A DNA stretch of 64,000 nucleotides from Rhizobium oryziradicis (GCF_001939045.1 NZ_MKIM01000019.1:120201-184200), one strand, 5' to 3'; numbered from the stretch's first letter, positions 27,998 to 37,603 are shown. Numbers and translations: made by a program. The notes: generated from the letters alone by a model not told the origin.

Positions 27998-30253
27998 TCA
28001 ACGAAGCAATGCCTTCAGGGCAGCAAGTTCCGAGGTGATAGCGGAGCGGGCGACAGGGGCAGACGAGGGTGGATTGTGAGCCACAGACCCATTGCTCTGG
28101 AGCTTTGCGTCCTGAAGAGGCGCTTTCCCCGCTTGATCGTCTTCGATGAGGCTATAGAGATGATCTGACAGGGCCTGGATGGTCGGATGTTCGAAAATCA
28201 GGGTTGGCGGAACCGGCACGCCCAGCTCTCGCTCAATCGTTGCGCCGATATTGACGAGCGCCACAGAATCGAGACCAAGATCAAAGAAGCCAGCGGAATT
28301 TGCGGGCAAGTCCCCCTCGCCCAACCGGGCAAGCAGAGCCACCTCCTGCCGCAACAGATGCCGCAGCCCTTCCTTGCGAAGCGCTCTCGGCGATTGCTGA
28401 AGCTGGTCACGCCAGCTTCGTTGCTCGGCAAGCGCGGGGGCGCTGAGCACACTCTCTGGCTTTGCATCCCAGCGGGCAACGATGCGCAGATCACCCGTTG
28501 CGATACCCTGTCGGCAAGCGAACCGGCGAACTTTGCCACTCGGCGTGCGTGGCAGACTGCTTGGCCGCAACAGCGCGATGACGGCGGCCCTGATGTTGTG
28601 ATTGCGCGAGACGGCACCGCGCACGGCGCGGATCACATCATCGGCATCAAGATCGCGCAGGCCATCGCGGGTCAGTTCACAAACCACGCCCAATTGCTCC
28701 TCGCCATCAATCTCGATGGCAAACACCCCCGCCCGGCCTTGTGCAAGTGCCGGATGGCTGGAAAAGACGGATTGCTCAATATCTTCCGGGTGATGGTTCT
28801 GCCCGCGGATGATCACCAGATCTTTCAACCGACCGGTGATGTAGAGCTGCCCATTGCGGCGAAACCCCAGATCGCCGGTGCGGCGCCAACCGCGCAATCC
28901 GTCCAGCACCTGATCAAAGGTCTCCGCATTCAGTTGCGTGCGGCCCCAATAGCCAGGCGTCACATTCGGACCCCGGATCCAGATTTCACCGACCGTGCCA
29001 TCATCCACGCGCCTGCCCGCTTCGGGATCGACAAGCGCAAGGTCAAGCCCCTCGGCAGGGCGGCCGCAGGCGGCAAGAGCGAGCCTATCATACTCGTCGC
29101 CATCATCCGTTTCGACGGCAGTCCCGGTTTCGACAAGCGCGTTGCGGCTGACAGACAGGATCAACGGTGGATCGTCGGGACTGTTACCCGATTGGAACAG
29201 CGTGGCTTCCGCCTGACCGTAGCAGCAATAAAATGCCTTGCCACGAAAACCATGGGGCGCAAAAGCGGCGGTAAAGCGCTCCAGCGTCTTCGGGCGGATC
29301 GGCTCTGCCCCATTATAGGCAATGCGGATTTTGGAGAGATCAAGTCCGGCACCAGCCTGCGGCGAATATTTATCAACGCAGTGCTCGTAGGAAAAATTGG
29401 GGCCGCCAATGACGGTGGCGCGCACATGGCTTGCCAGCTCCAGAAAGCGCAGGGGCCTGCGCAGAAACGACGCAGGTGCCATCAGCGCCACCGGAAAGCC
29501 GTTGAACAATGGCGACAAGATACCGTCGATCAGCCCCATATCGTGATAATGCGGCAGCCAGCAGGCAGATATGTCGGATGGACCATATTCGAACGCCAAG
29601 CTGATCTGCCGCAGGTTGGCGATCAGGTTGCCATGCGTGACCATCACCCCTTTTGGATCGCTCGTCGAACCCGATGTATATTGCAAGAAAGCGACATGCT
29701 TTGCCTCTGGCGCATGAAATGGCGTGCCATCATCTTCAAAGACGACTGGGGTTGCAGGATCGGCGGCCTTCGGGGCGAGCGCGAAGCCATGGCCGACGGC
29801 CTGTTGCAAGGGGCGAAGAACATCCAGCAGTTCAGCGGTTGAGAGAATTCCGCTTATCCCGGCATCGCGCGCGACATACAACCATCGATTGATTCCATCG
29901 TTCCGCCGCGGGGCCGGAACGGGGACGGGAACAGCACCTGCATAAAGACATCCAAAGAAGGCCGCGATGAAACCAAGGCCCGGCGGATAGACCACGAGAA
30001 TGCGCGCGCCGGGAGCAATAGATCCCGTCTGGGCAATTTCGTCAGCCACAAGCCGCGCCCGGTCACGAAGCATGCGCCAGGTCCAGCAATCCGGCTTTGC
30101 CTGCGCTGTCGTAACCGCATCATCGTGGAAAAAACGCATGGCAACATCATCCGCCATATCCCGCGAACGATTCTCAAGCATATGAATTATAGACGTAAAA
30201 TTCGCCTCACTTTGCGAGATTCGTTGCGTCCAGGACGTATCGTGCACTGCCAT
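27998..30253 (-). CDS. Fatty acyl-AMP ligase with C-terminal ACP (FAAL-ACP)
   Basis: This protein of about 751 residues activates a fatty acid as acyl-AMP and loads it on its own carrier protein, starting lipopeptide assembly. The adenylating part shows YTSGSTSDPKGVMVTHGN, CWLPHYHDMGLIDG (a FAAL hallmark), YGQAEATLF, TGDLGF and the C-terminal PRTPSGKVRR. The ACP carries the phosphopantetheine Ser in FFDLGLDSVALVN (near residue 665). Start: ATG 30253 follows AAGGAGG too closely, while GTG 30247 is 8 nt from AGGAGG, so GTG may be the true start. It is first in the leftward operon, behind the iron-box promoter. The product therefore probably carries an acyl tail. Confidence 0.92.
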   Translation of the reverse strand: MAVHDTSWTQRISQSEANFTSIIHMLENRSRDMADDVAMRFFHDDAVTTAQAKPDCWTWRMLRDRARLVADEIAQTGSIAPGARILVVYPPGLGFIAAFFGCLYAGAVPVPVPAPRRNDGINRWLYVARDAGISGILSTAELLDVLRPLQQAVGHGFALAPKAADPATPVVFEDDGTPFHAPEAKHVAFLQYTSGSTSDPKGVMVTHGNLIANLRQISLAFEYGPSDISACWLPHYHDMGLIDGILSPLFNGFPVALMAPASFLRRPLRFLELASHVRATVIGGPNFSYEHCVDKYSPQAGAGLDLSKIRIAYNGAEPIRPKTLERFTAAFAPHGFRGKAFYCCYGQAEATLFQSGNSPDDPPLILSVSRNALVETGTAVETDDGDEYDRLALAACGRPAEGLDLALVDPEAGRRVDDGTVGEIWIRGPNVTPGYWGRTQLNAETFDQVLDGLRGWRRTGDLGFRRNGQLYITGRLKDLVIIRGQNHHPEDIEQSVFSSHPALAQGRAGVFAIEIDGEEQLGVVCELTRDGLRDLDADDVIRAVRGAVSRNHNIRAAVIALLRPSSLPRTPSGKVRRFACRQGIATGDLRIVARWDAKPESVLSAPALAEQRSWRDQLQQSPRALRKEGLRHLLRQEVALLARLGEGDLPANSAGFFDLGLDSVALVNIGATIERELGVPVPPTLIFEHPTIQALSDHLYSLIEDDQAGKAPLQDAKLQSNGSVAHNPPSSAPVARSAITSELAALKALLR

Positions 30254-30301
30254 CCCCTCCTTGCTGAAGAGCGCCCGCGGAAAATCCGCCCATTGCCAAA
30301 C

Positions 30302-30329
30302 ATGCCCTTTTGCGTTCACAAAAGGGCAT
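30302..30329. promoter_or_regulatory. Perfect 11-bp inverted repeat in the FAAL leader
   Basis: ATGCCCTTTTG (30302-30312) and its exact complement (30319-30329) enclose a 6-nt loop. The repeat is transcribed between the predicted -10 and the FAAL start. No T-run follows it in the leftward direction, so it is not an ordinary terminator. It may be an operator or an RNA stem. Confidence 0.6.
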
Positions 30330-30384
30330 TCAGCCGCTTGAAATTTTGCTGATGGCAATCTGCGTTCGCCATCGAATTGGCACT

Positions 30385-30413
30385 TGCATATAATTCTTGA
30401 ATATCTTAGTCAA
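30385..30413 (-). promoter_or_regulatory. Promoter of the leftward siderophore operon
   Basis: On the reverse strand TTGACT (30413-30408), a 17-nt spacer and TATGCA (30390-30385). The -35 overlaps the iron-responsive operator. Confidence 0.5.
30397..30413. promoter_or_regulatory. Iron-responsive operator (RirA IRO box)
   Basis: TTGA-ATATCTTAG-TCAA matches the rhizobial IRO consensus TGA-N9-TCA, extended to a 4-bp palindrome on each side. It overlaps the -35 of the leftward promoter and lies 17 nt upstream of the rightward -35, so one site could repress both operons when iron is sufficient. RirA itself is not in the window. Confidence 0.6.
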
Positions 30414-30429
30414 CAATATAAATACCCTT

Positions 30430-30458
30430 TTGACGACTGCTCAATCAAAATTCACAAT
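30430..30458 (+). promoter_or_regulatory. Promoter of the rightward siderophore operon
   Basis: TTGACG (30430-30435), a 17-nt spacer, CACAAT (30453-30458). The leader to the NRPS start at 30579 would be about 115 nt. TTGA and TCAA half-sites 7 nt apart overlap the -35 (30430-30444). Confidence 0.45.
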
Positions 30459-30578
30459 CCAAGCTGAGGTTGTAATGATTCTCAAAATAGCTCCGGGTAA
30501 AGGCATCTCCGCCACGGCCGTTTCCGCACAAAAGGTGTGTGGACAACAGGTCCGACGTGCTCTGACGGAGGCATGCCG

Positions 30579-33500
30579 ATGACGGCGCTCGAAACGGTAG
30601 ACGCGCTGCTTTTGCGCCTGTCGGAAAAAGGCATCCGCATCACATGCGTCGATGGACGGCTGCGGCTTTCAGGCTCCGAGAGTGTGCTCACTGAGGACAT
30701 CACCGATACGATCCGCGCCCGCAAGGCAGAGATCATTGCGACGCTTTCCCGTCCCCAAAACGATCATGACGCGGTAACGAGTGGAACAATCCCTGCCCGT
30801 CATGCCGACGCGCCACCGCTGTCCTTTGCCCAGCAGCGCTTGTGGTTTGTCGAGCAGATGATGCCCGATGCTGGCCTTCATCACATTTCGCTTGCCGTCG
30901 AGGCACGCGGCAACATCGATTTTTCCGCTTTAAAAGCAGCGCTTCAAAGCGTTGCAGAGCGCCATGCGATCCTGCGCACCCGCATCAATATGCGCGATGG
31001 TATTCCCTCTCAACGCATCATCGCCGACAGCGATATTCCGTTGCAATTGATCGACCGGCAGGCTGACAAGCCGGATGAGACGGAAATCGATCGGATACGG
31101 CAAGAGGAAGCGCGGCGGCCCTTCAATCTGGCCTTTGAGCCACCGCTGCGCCTGACGGCAATCCGCCTTGGCTCTGAGCAAACGCTGCTCCTTTTGACGC
31201 TGCACCACATTGCCGGGGACGGTTGGTCGATGGATGTGCTGCTTGGCGATCTCTCAGCGATCTACAAAGCCAAGGTGTCGGGCATGGATGCGAATCTTCC
31301 CATGCTTCCCATCCAGTACGGCGACTTCGCCGCATGGCAACGCGACCATCTGGCAGGCCCGGCGCTTGAGCAATCTTTAGCGTTTTGGACCAATCATCTA
31401 GAAGCGCCGCTTCCCGCCACGCAATTACCGGGGGATTTCATACGGCCACCTGTTCAGGCCAATGCCGGAGCCTTACATGCCATCGCCTTCGATGCCAACA
31501 CGACGGCCCGGCTGAAAGCACTTGCGAAAGCAGAAGGTGCCACCCTCTTCGCCACACTGTTTACGGCCTTCAACACCCTTGTCTATCGCTATACCGGGCA
31601 AAGAGATCTGGTGATTGGCACGCCCGTGGCTAACCGTCGCCACCGGGAAACGGAAGGATTGATTGGCCTGTTTGTTAATCCGCTGCCGGTCCGCACACGA
31701 CTTTCTCCTGCTGCGAGCTTCCGCGAGGCGCTGCGCCAGACGCAGGCGACCCTCTGGTCAGTGCTTGACCATCAAGACTTGCCTTTTGAGCAATTGGTGG
31801 AAGCAATGAAGCCAGAGCGCGACCCCAGCGTCCATCCGCTTTTCCAGCTGAAATTCCAGCTCGATGCTCAACCTTCACAGAGGGTGGGACTGTCGGGCCT
31901 TACGCTGACCCGCCTGCCACGGCACGACGGTGTTGCGAAACTCGATCTCAGCCTCAACCTGATCGATGCCGGAAGCACAATCCATGGCACTTTCGAATAT
32001 GACGCAGCGCTTTTCCGCCCTGAGACAATCGCGTCTCTTGCCGCCCATTTCGGCGTGCTGATCGAGGAGATTGCCCGCGAGCCGGAGACGGGCCTTGCTG
32101 CTCTTCCCTTGCTTGGAGCAGAGGAGCGTGACTGCCAGATCGTTGGCTGGAATGCGACGGCAACACCTTTTGATGAGAAAGCCTTCTTCCACACCGTGTT
32201 TGAAGCTCATGCGGCCCGCACACCAGATGCAATCGCGCTTGTTCATGTCATTGATGGCGAGCGACATACGCTGACCTATGGCGCGCTGAACCAGCGCGCC
32301 AACCAGATCGCGCACCATCTGCGCGGTCTCGGTGCCGGTCCGGAAACCATCGTTGCCATCGCGCTTGAGCGCAGTTTCGACATGATTGCTGCCTGGCTCG
32401 GCGTGCTCAAGTCTGGTGCTGCCTATCTGCCGCTTGATTCGGCCTATCCGCCCGAGCGCCTCGCCATGATGCTCTCAGATTCCAAAGCCCGTTTGGTTTT
32501 GACCGAGAGCCGCCGGACATTGCCGGAGACAGTGACCCGCATCGATCTCGATACAGATTGGCCGCAGGATGAAATGACGGGCAATCCTGATCTCGTCAGC
32601 CGGCCCGATCACCTTGCCTATATCATCTACACCTCGGGATCGACCGGGCGTCCAAAAGGCGTGCTCGTCGAGCACAGGGGCCTCGTCAACCTGACAGAGC
32701 ACAAGATTCGCATTGGCGGGGTGAAGCCGGGCGATTGTGTGCTCCAGTTTTTCTCCTTCTCGTTTGATGCCTCGATTCCAGAACTCGTCATGGCACTCGG
32801 CGCAGGCGCGTCACTGCTGCTGTTACCCGCCGGCGAGCTTCTGCCCGGACCAGCGCTTGCCGAACATTTGAAAACGGAAGCTGTAACGCATGTGACAATG
32901 ACACCGTCTGCGCTTATCGCGCTGCCAGCGGACGATTATCCAGCGCTGCGCATGGTGCTGACCGGTGGCGAAGCGCCAACGCCCGAATTGATCGAGCGTT
33001 GGGGAACCGGGCGGCTGTTCATCAACGCCTATGGCCCGACGGAAACCACAGTCAATGCCAGCATGGTGCCTTGCGGCAATGGCCATCCTATGGAGGCGAG
33101 CTTGCTGCCAGCTGCCAACAAGCAACTCTATGTGCTGGATGACAATCTGGAGCCGGTTCCGATCAATCAACCGGGCGAACTGCATATTGGCGGGCTCGGC
33201 ATTGCGCGCGGCTATCACGGTCGCCCGGCCCTGACCGCCGAGCGCTTCGTGCCCGATCCATTTTCCGCAACAGGCGGCGTGCTCTACCGCACAGGCGACC
33301 GTGCCTGCCAGCTGGCGGATGGCCGCATCCGGGTTCTTGGCCGCCTCGATGATCAGGTGAAAATCCGCGGCTATCGCATTGAGCCGGGTGAAATCGAGGC
33401 CATGGTGCTGACGCATCCCACAACCGCGGCAGCTGCAGTGGCGATCCACGAGATCGATGGTGAAAAGCGCATCATTGCCTATGGCGTTGCCAAGGATGCA

Positions 33501-35099
33501 ACCACTGTCACAGCACTGGACATGAAGGCATTTCTTGCTGCACGTCTGCCCCGCTACCTCGTGCCGGACGCCTTCCTTTGGCTCGATCGCTTGCCACTCA
33601 CGGTCAATGGAAAGATCGACACCAAGGCGTTACCGCTTCCCGATCTGGCGCAACAGGCTGGCCGTGCGCCGGAAGGAGAGATGGAAAAAGCAATTGCTGC
33701 GATCTTTGCGCAGATTCTTGGGTGCTCGCCTGTTTCGGCCACCGATGATTTCTTCGCAATCGGCGGTCACTCGCTGCTGGCCACACGGCTATCGGCGCTT
33801 GCCAAATCGGCGTTCGGCCTCGACATCGCCATCGTCGATCTCTTCGAAGCACCGACGGTCGAAGCGCTGGCGGCAAGAGTGAGCAACCGAAACAACAGCC
33901 TCATGCCGGAAGTGCAGATGTGCAGGGCCGATACCGAGCTTGATGCGGCCATCCGCATTCCAGCGCAGATTGTGTCTACTCATCCTTCGAGCCATGTATT
34001 TCTCACCGGAGCGACAGGCTTTCTGGGCGCATATCTGCTCAGCGAACTGCTCAAAGACAAGTCTCGCACGGTCTCCTGCCTCGTTCGAGGTGTGACCGGT
34101 GCGGATCGCCTGCGCCAATCGCTTCAATCCTACGGCCTGTGGCGGGATGACCTTTTAGCGCGCATCAGACCGCTGCCGGGCGATCTCTCACAACAAAAAT
34201 TCGGGCTTTCTGATGCCACCTACACTGCGCTCGGTGAAAGTGTCGAGGCCGTCATCCACAATGGTGCGGAGGTTCATCATCTCCATCCCTATGAACGGCT
34301 TCGCGCGAGCAATGTTGGCGGCACGGTCGAGGCGATCCGGCTGGCGGCGGCAGGCCGAGGGCGGCCCCTGCATCTCGTCTCCTCGCTCAGTGCACTTACA
34401 CGGCGAGGCTCTGGCGAAGCGATCACAGAAAGCGCTTCGATCCGGGACTTTCCCCTGCCAGTTGGCGGATATAACCAGACCAAATGGGTTGCAGAGCATC
34501 TTGTGGAGACTGCCAAGCAGCGCGGCCTTCCGGTGACAATCTATCGCCCTGGCGCGATTTCGGGCGATAGCCGCACTGGAACCTTCAACAAAGCCGACAT
34601 TCTGTGCCGGCTCATGCAGGGCTATCTGCGCTCAGGGCTTGCACCAGAGGGTGACACCCCGCTGGAAATGCTGCCGGTGGACACTGTCGCCCAAGCGATC
34701 ATTGCCCTTGCCGACAAGCCCTCATCGATCAGTCAGACCTTCCATCTGGTTCACTCCTCGCCGGTCTCGTCCTCGCTGCTTTTTGAGGCCGCCGCTGCAG
34801 AAGGGCTCCACCTGAAACGCATTCCCCGGCTGGAATGGCGTGCCGAGTTGGATCGCATTGCGCGGGAAGAGACCGATCATCCGCTTTACCCGCTGATGGG
34901 CCTTTTTGAGCAAACACCTGCCACTTCATCACAAGGCGCAACCCGCACCGTTGAGCGCAGTGAAACACATCGCGCGCTTGCGCTCGCATCCATTGTCGAG
35001 CCAGCGCTCGATCTTCGCCTTTTTCGCTCCTATCTGCGCGCTTTCATTCTCAATGGCGCGCTCAACCCTTCCACAGAAAATGAGCAGAGATATGCTTGA
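30579..35099 (+). CDS. NRPS with docking domain and terminal reductase (TubCdd-C-A-T-R)
   Basis: This terminal module has about 1506 residues. The start at ATG 30579 is set by GGAGG 7 nt upstream. Residues 1-55 (MTALETVDALLLRLSEKGIR…) fit a TubC-type N-terminal docking domain. C: HHIAGDGWS (about 209). A: YTSGSTGRPKG (about 682); hand-read code DAPTLGAVNK, of the DAxT-xAV-K aromatic class (Phe/Tyr/DOPA-like). T: GGHSLL (about 1063). R: thioester-reductase Rossmann motif LTGATGFLGAYLL (about 1141) and catalytic YNQTK (about 1297), releasing the chain as an aldehyde with NAD(P)H. It is followed by methyltransferase and aminotransferase genes, which fits conversion of an aromatic aminoacyl end to a Dmaq-type group. 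Although first in the operon, it should act last. Confidence 0.92.
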   Translation: MTALETVDALLLRLSEKGIRITCVDGRLRLSGSESVLTEDITDTIRARKAEIIATLSRPQNDHDAVTSGTIPARHADAPPLSFAQQRLWFVEQMMPDAGLHHISLAVEARGNIDFSALKAALQSVAERHAILRTRINMRDGIPSQRIIADSDIPLQLIDRQADKPDETEIDRIRQEEARRPFNLAFEPPLRLTAIRLGSEQTLLLLTLHHIAGDGWSMDVLLGDLSAIYKAKVSGMDANLPMLPIQYGDFAAWQRDHLAGPALEQSLAFWTNHLEAPLPATQLPGDFIRPPVQANAGALHAIAFDANTTARLKALAKAEGATLFATLFTAFNTLVYRYTGQRDLVIGTPVANRRHRETEGLIGLFVNPLPVRTRLSPAASFREALRQTQATLWSVLDHQDLPFEQLVEAMKPERDPSVHPLFQLKFQLDAQPSQRVGLSGLTLTRLPRHDGVAKLDLSLNLIDAGSTIHGTFEYDAALFRPETIASLAAHFGVLIEEIAREPETGLAALPLLGAEERDCQIVGWNATATPFDEKAFFHTVFEAHAARTPDAIALVHVIDGERHTLTYGALNQRANQIAHHLRGLGAGPETIVAIALERSFDMIAAWLGVLKSGAAYLPLDSAYPPERLAMMLSDSKARLVLTESRRTLPETVTRIDLDTDWPQDEMTGNPDLVSRPDHLAYIIYTSGSTGRPKGVLVEHRGLVNLTEHKIRIGGVKPGDCVLQFFSFSFDASIPELVMALGAGASLLLLPAGELLPGPALAEHLKTEAVTHVTMTPSALIALPADDYPALRMVLTGGEAPTPELIERWGTGRLFINAYGPTETTVNASMVPCGNGHPMEASLLPAANKQLYVLDDNLEPVPINQPGELHIGGLGIARGYHGRPALTAERFVPDPFSATGGVLYRTGDRACQLADGRIRVLGRLDDQVKIRGYRIEPGEIEAMVLTHPTTAAAAVAIHEIDGEKRIIAYGVAKDATTVTALDMKAFLAARLPRYLVPDAFLWLDRLPLTVNGKIDTKALPLPDLAQQAGRAPEGEMEKAIAAIFAQILGCSPVSATDDFFAIGGHSLLATRLSALAKSAFGLDIAIVDLFEAPTVEALAARVSNRNNSLMPEVQMCRADTELDAAIRIPAQIVSTHPSSHVFLTGATGFLGAYLLSELLKDKSRTVSCLVRGVTGADRLRQSLQSYGLWRDDLLARIRPLPGDLSQQKFGLSDATYTALGESVEAVIHNGAEVHHLHPYERLRASNVGGTVEAIRLAAAGRGRPLHLVSSLSALTRRGSGEAITESASIRDFPLPVGGYNQTKWVAEHLVETAKQRGLPVTIYRPGAISGDSRTGTFNKADILCRLMQGYLRSGLAPEGDTPLEMLPVDTVAQAIIALADKPSSISQTFHLVHSSPVSSSLLFEAAAAEGLHLKRIPRLEWRAELDRIAREETDHPLYPLMGLFEQTPATSSQGATRTVERSETHRALALASIVEPALDLRLFRSYLRAFILNGALNPSTENEQRYA

Positions 35100-35970
35100 A
35101 CAAGCAAGCAAATACGATCACTGGGCCTGGCTTTACAACCGCACTCTTGGCCCCCGATACGGTGCCTATAAGATCGGCCCGATCGAACGGGTGGTGCTGC
35201 CGCATGTGCCAACTGGCGGCGCTATTCTGGATCTGTGCTGCGGCACCGGCCAGCTCGCGGCCGCTCTCTCGGAGCGCGGCTTTGCAGTCACTGGCCTCGA
35301 CGGCTCTGCCGATATGCTGCGCTATGCCCGCGAAAACGCCCCGTCCGTGACCTTCATTGAGGGCGATGCCTGCAATTTCGCCTTTGAGAAGCCCTTTGAC
35401 GCGGTTCTCTGCACCAGCGCCTCGCTCAATCACATGCAAAGCCTCAAGGATCTGGTCGCCGTGTTTTCGAGCGTCAGCCGCGCGCTGAAGCCGGGTGGTA
35501 TCTTCGTGTTCGACGTCAACCATCCGGCCCAGATGTCGCGCTATTGGCACGGCCATCCAACAGAGGGCGAGATCAACACCGACTTCGCCTGGCTGATTAC
35601 CCCGCACTATGATTCCGCTGAGAGCCTGGGTGCCTTCACTGTCGATATCTACCGTCGTCCCGATGCCCATCCCGTTTCCATGCTGGATCGGCTGTTCACT
35701 CGATTAATGAGGTTCCGGCGTATCCGCCTAGCACTCCTCTCCCACTTCAGCCGCTTGCGACCTCAATGGGAGCATCACTCGGTCGTCAACCAAATCTGGG
35801 GGCACGATCTCGACACCATGTCACACGCGCTGCAGGAGAGCGGCTTTTCCACGGATTTGCGCAGCACGCAGGGCGGGCCGGTCGATGACAGCCATGCCGC
35901 CTATTTCTTCTGCCGGAAAGTCACCACGTCCGAAATACAGGCGGAGACCACAAAGGAGACCGCCCTATGA
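35080..35970 (+). CDS. Class I SAM-dependent methyltransferase
   Basis: This methyltransferase of about 296 residues has motif I ILDLCCGTGQLA (about 47-58), then GLDGSADML and the acidic GDACNF. The start is either ATG 35080 or ATG 35092; both overlap or nearly abut the NRPS end. The Tyr/Trp-rich N-terminus (ASKYDHWAWLYNRTLGPRYG) is typical of small-molecule amine methyltransferases. In a Dmaq pathway it would put two methyls on the terminal amine made by the next gene's product (inference). Its stop overlaps the aminotransferase start (ATGA). Confidence 0.85.
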   Translation: MSRDMLEQASKYDHWAWLYNRTLGPRYGAYKIGPIERVVLPHVPTGGAILDLCCGTGQLAAALSERGFAVTGLDGSADMLRYARENAPSVTFIEGDACNFAFEKPFDAVLCTSASLNHMQSLKDLVAVFSSVSRALKPGGIFVFDVNHPAQMSRYWHGHPTEGEINTDFAWLITPHYDSAESLGAFTVDIYRRPDAHPVSMLDRLFTRLMRFRRIRLALLSHFSRLRPQWEHHSVVNQIWGHDLDTMSHALQESGFSTDLRSTQGGPVDDSHAAYFFCRKVTTSEIQAETTKETAL

Positions 35971-37367
35971 ATGCGCTGACGAACAATCCAACACCCGTTC
36001 AGGCGGCAGCCACCATCATCGCCGCCTTCAACAGCAAAACGGAAAAGTCGAAGGCGGCGGGCGCGCAGAACCGGCGCGTGTTGGCTGATAAATCCGCAAT
36101 CGGTGTGCCCTTCTCGCTGATGGCCAAGGAGGCGCTCTACCCGATTGTGGTCGAGCGGGCGGAGGGAACCGCACTGCACGATATCGACGGCAATCGCTAT
36201 ATTGATGTGCTGATGGGAATGGGCATCAACCTTTTTGGCCACAACCCGCTCTTCATCCGAGAAGCGATCGAAGCTCAGCTTGCCAAGGGTTTTGCGCTCG
36301 GGCCACAATCCGATCTGGCAGGCGAGTCTGCCGCGCTCTTTTGCGCGCTGACGGGCAAGGAAAGAGTAACCTTCACCAACACCGGCACCGAAGCCGTGAT
36401 GACCGCGCTGCGGCTGGCACGCGCGGCGACCGGCAGACGGAAGGTTGCGATGTTCATCGGCTCCTATCATGGCCATTCGGATCAGGTTCTCAACCGCATT
36501 GCTGGCCCCGATGACGAGCGCACCGTGCCCGCCTTTCCCGGCATTTCGCCCGCAACGGCAGAAGATGTGGTGTTGCTGCCCTATAACGACCCGCGCGCAT
36601 TGGAAATCCTTGAACGGGATGGCGAAACCTTTGCTGCCGTGCTGGTCGAGCCGGTGCAGAGCCGCAATATCGACATCCAGCCCCGCGCCTTTCTCCACGC
36701 ACTGCGCGATGTCACGCAGCGGACGGGCACAATCCTGATCTTCGATGAGATGATCAGCGGCTTTCGCGTCGCCCCCGGCGGTGCGCAGCAACATTTCGAA
36801 GTCGAGGCGGATCTGGCGACCTATGGCAAGATTGCCGGGGGTGGCTTGCCGCTGGCGCTGATTGCGGGCAGCAACCGATTGATGAACCATATCGACGGCG
36901 GCCCCTGGTCTTTCGGGGACCAATCTGTACCTCCAGCCCAACCGACCTTTTTTGCCGGCACCTATTGCCGGCATCCCTTAGCGCTTGCAGCCGCGCGCGC
37001 CGCCGCGACATATATGCTCCAGCAGGGCCGGTCTTTGCAGGATGGCCTCAATGCTCGCACGCGCAGCCTTGTGGAGCGCCTCAATGCATCGCTTGCGGCA
37101 GCGCGGCTTCCCGTCGTCTTCACCCAGTTCGGCTCCTTCTTCTCGATTGCGGTCAACCGCAGCCGCATTCCACCGCTGGCGCTGGGATTGCTGTCACTCG
37201 AACTCCTCACCGCTGGCATTCATCTGCGCAGCGGCGACAGGGGCGGTTTTCTTTCCACTGCCCATTCAGATGGCGACATCACAGCCATCCACGATGCCTT
37301 CCTGAACGGGCTGCAATCGCTTGCAGGTTTCGGCCTCATCCCCCTCTCCGACGGAACAACACCATGA
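35967..37367 (+). CDS. GSA-type class III aminotransferase
   Basis: This 466-residue PLP enzyme resembles glutamate-1-semialdehyde aminomutase. PLP-site features: NTGTEAVMTALRLARAATGR (about 132-151), SYHGHSD, FDEMISGFR (Asp binding the pyridine N) and the Schiff-base Lys in ATYGKIAGGGLPL (near residue 289). It is too specialised and misplaced for haem synthesis. Following a reductase-ending NRPS, it most likely aminates the released peptide aldehyde to a primary amine. It overlaps the methyltransferase and the MbtH gene by ATGA at each end. Confidence 0.88.
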   Translation: MNALTNNPTPVQAAATIIAAFNSKTEKSKAAGAQNRRVLADKSAIGVPFSLMAKEALYPIVVERAEGTALHDIDGNRYIDVLMGMGINLFGHNPLFIREAIEAQLAKGFALGPQSDLAGESAALFCALTGKERVTFTNTGTEAVMTALRLARAATGRRKVAMFIGSYHGHSDQVLNRIAGPDDERTVPAFPGISPATAEDVVLLPYNDPRALEILERDGETFAAVLVEPVQSRNIDIQPRAFLHALRDVTQRTGTILIFDEMISGFRVAPGGAQQHFEVEADLATYGKIAGGGLPLALIAGSNRLMNHIDGGPWSFGDQSVPPAQPTFFAGTYCRHPLALAAARAAATYMLQQGRSLQDGLNARTRSLVERLNASLAAARLPVVFTQFGSFFSIAVNRSRIPPLALGLLSLELLTAGIHLRSGDRGGFLSTAHSDGDITAIHDAFLNGLQSLAGFGLIPLSDGTTP

Positions 37368-37591
37368 GCAACCAGGACCAAAATACCGATTTTCCACACC
37401 GCGTCGTCATCAGCGATGAGGAGCGATACTCGATCTGGCCGACCTACAAGGCCATCCCACTTGGCTGGCGCGATGGTGGCTTCGAGGGATCAAAACAAGC
37501 CTGCCTCGACCATATCGCGGCGGTCTGGACCGACATGCGCCCGCTTTCGCTCCGTCGCCAGATCGACGGCGACCCATCCGTCAACCGGTAA
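37364..37591 (+). CDS. MbtH-like NRPS accessory protein
   Basis: This 75-residue protein has the MbtH signature: S-x-WP (YSIWP), PLGW, and LDHIAAVWTDMRPLSLR. MbtH proteins bind A domains and are needed for their solubility or activity. It starts at ATG 37364 in a 4-nt overlap with the aminotransferase stop. It probably serves several A domains of the cluster. Confidence 0.93.
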   Translation: MSNQDQNTDFPHRVVISDEERYSIWPTYKAIPLGWRDGGFEGSKQACLDHIAAVWTDMRPLSLRRQIDGDPSVNR

Positions 37592-37603
37592 GGAGATGCA
37601 GCC

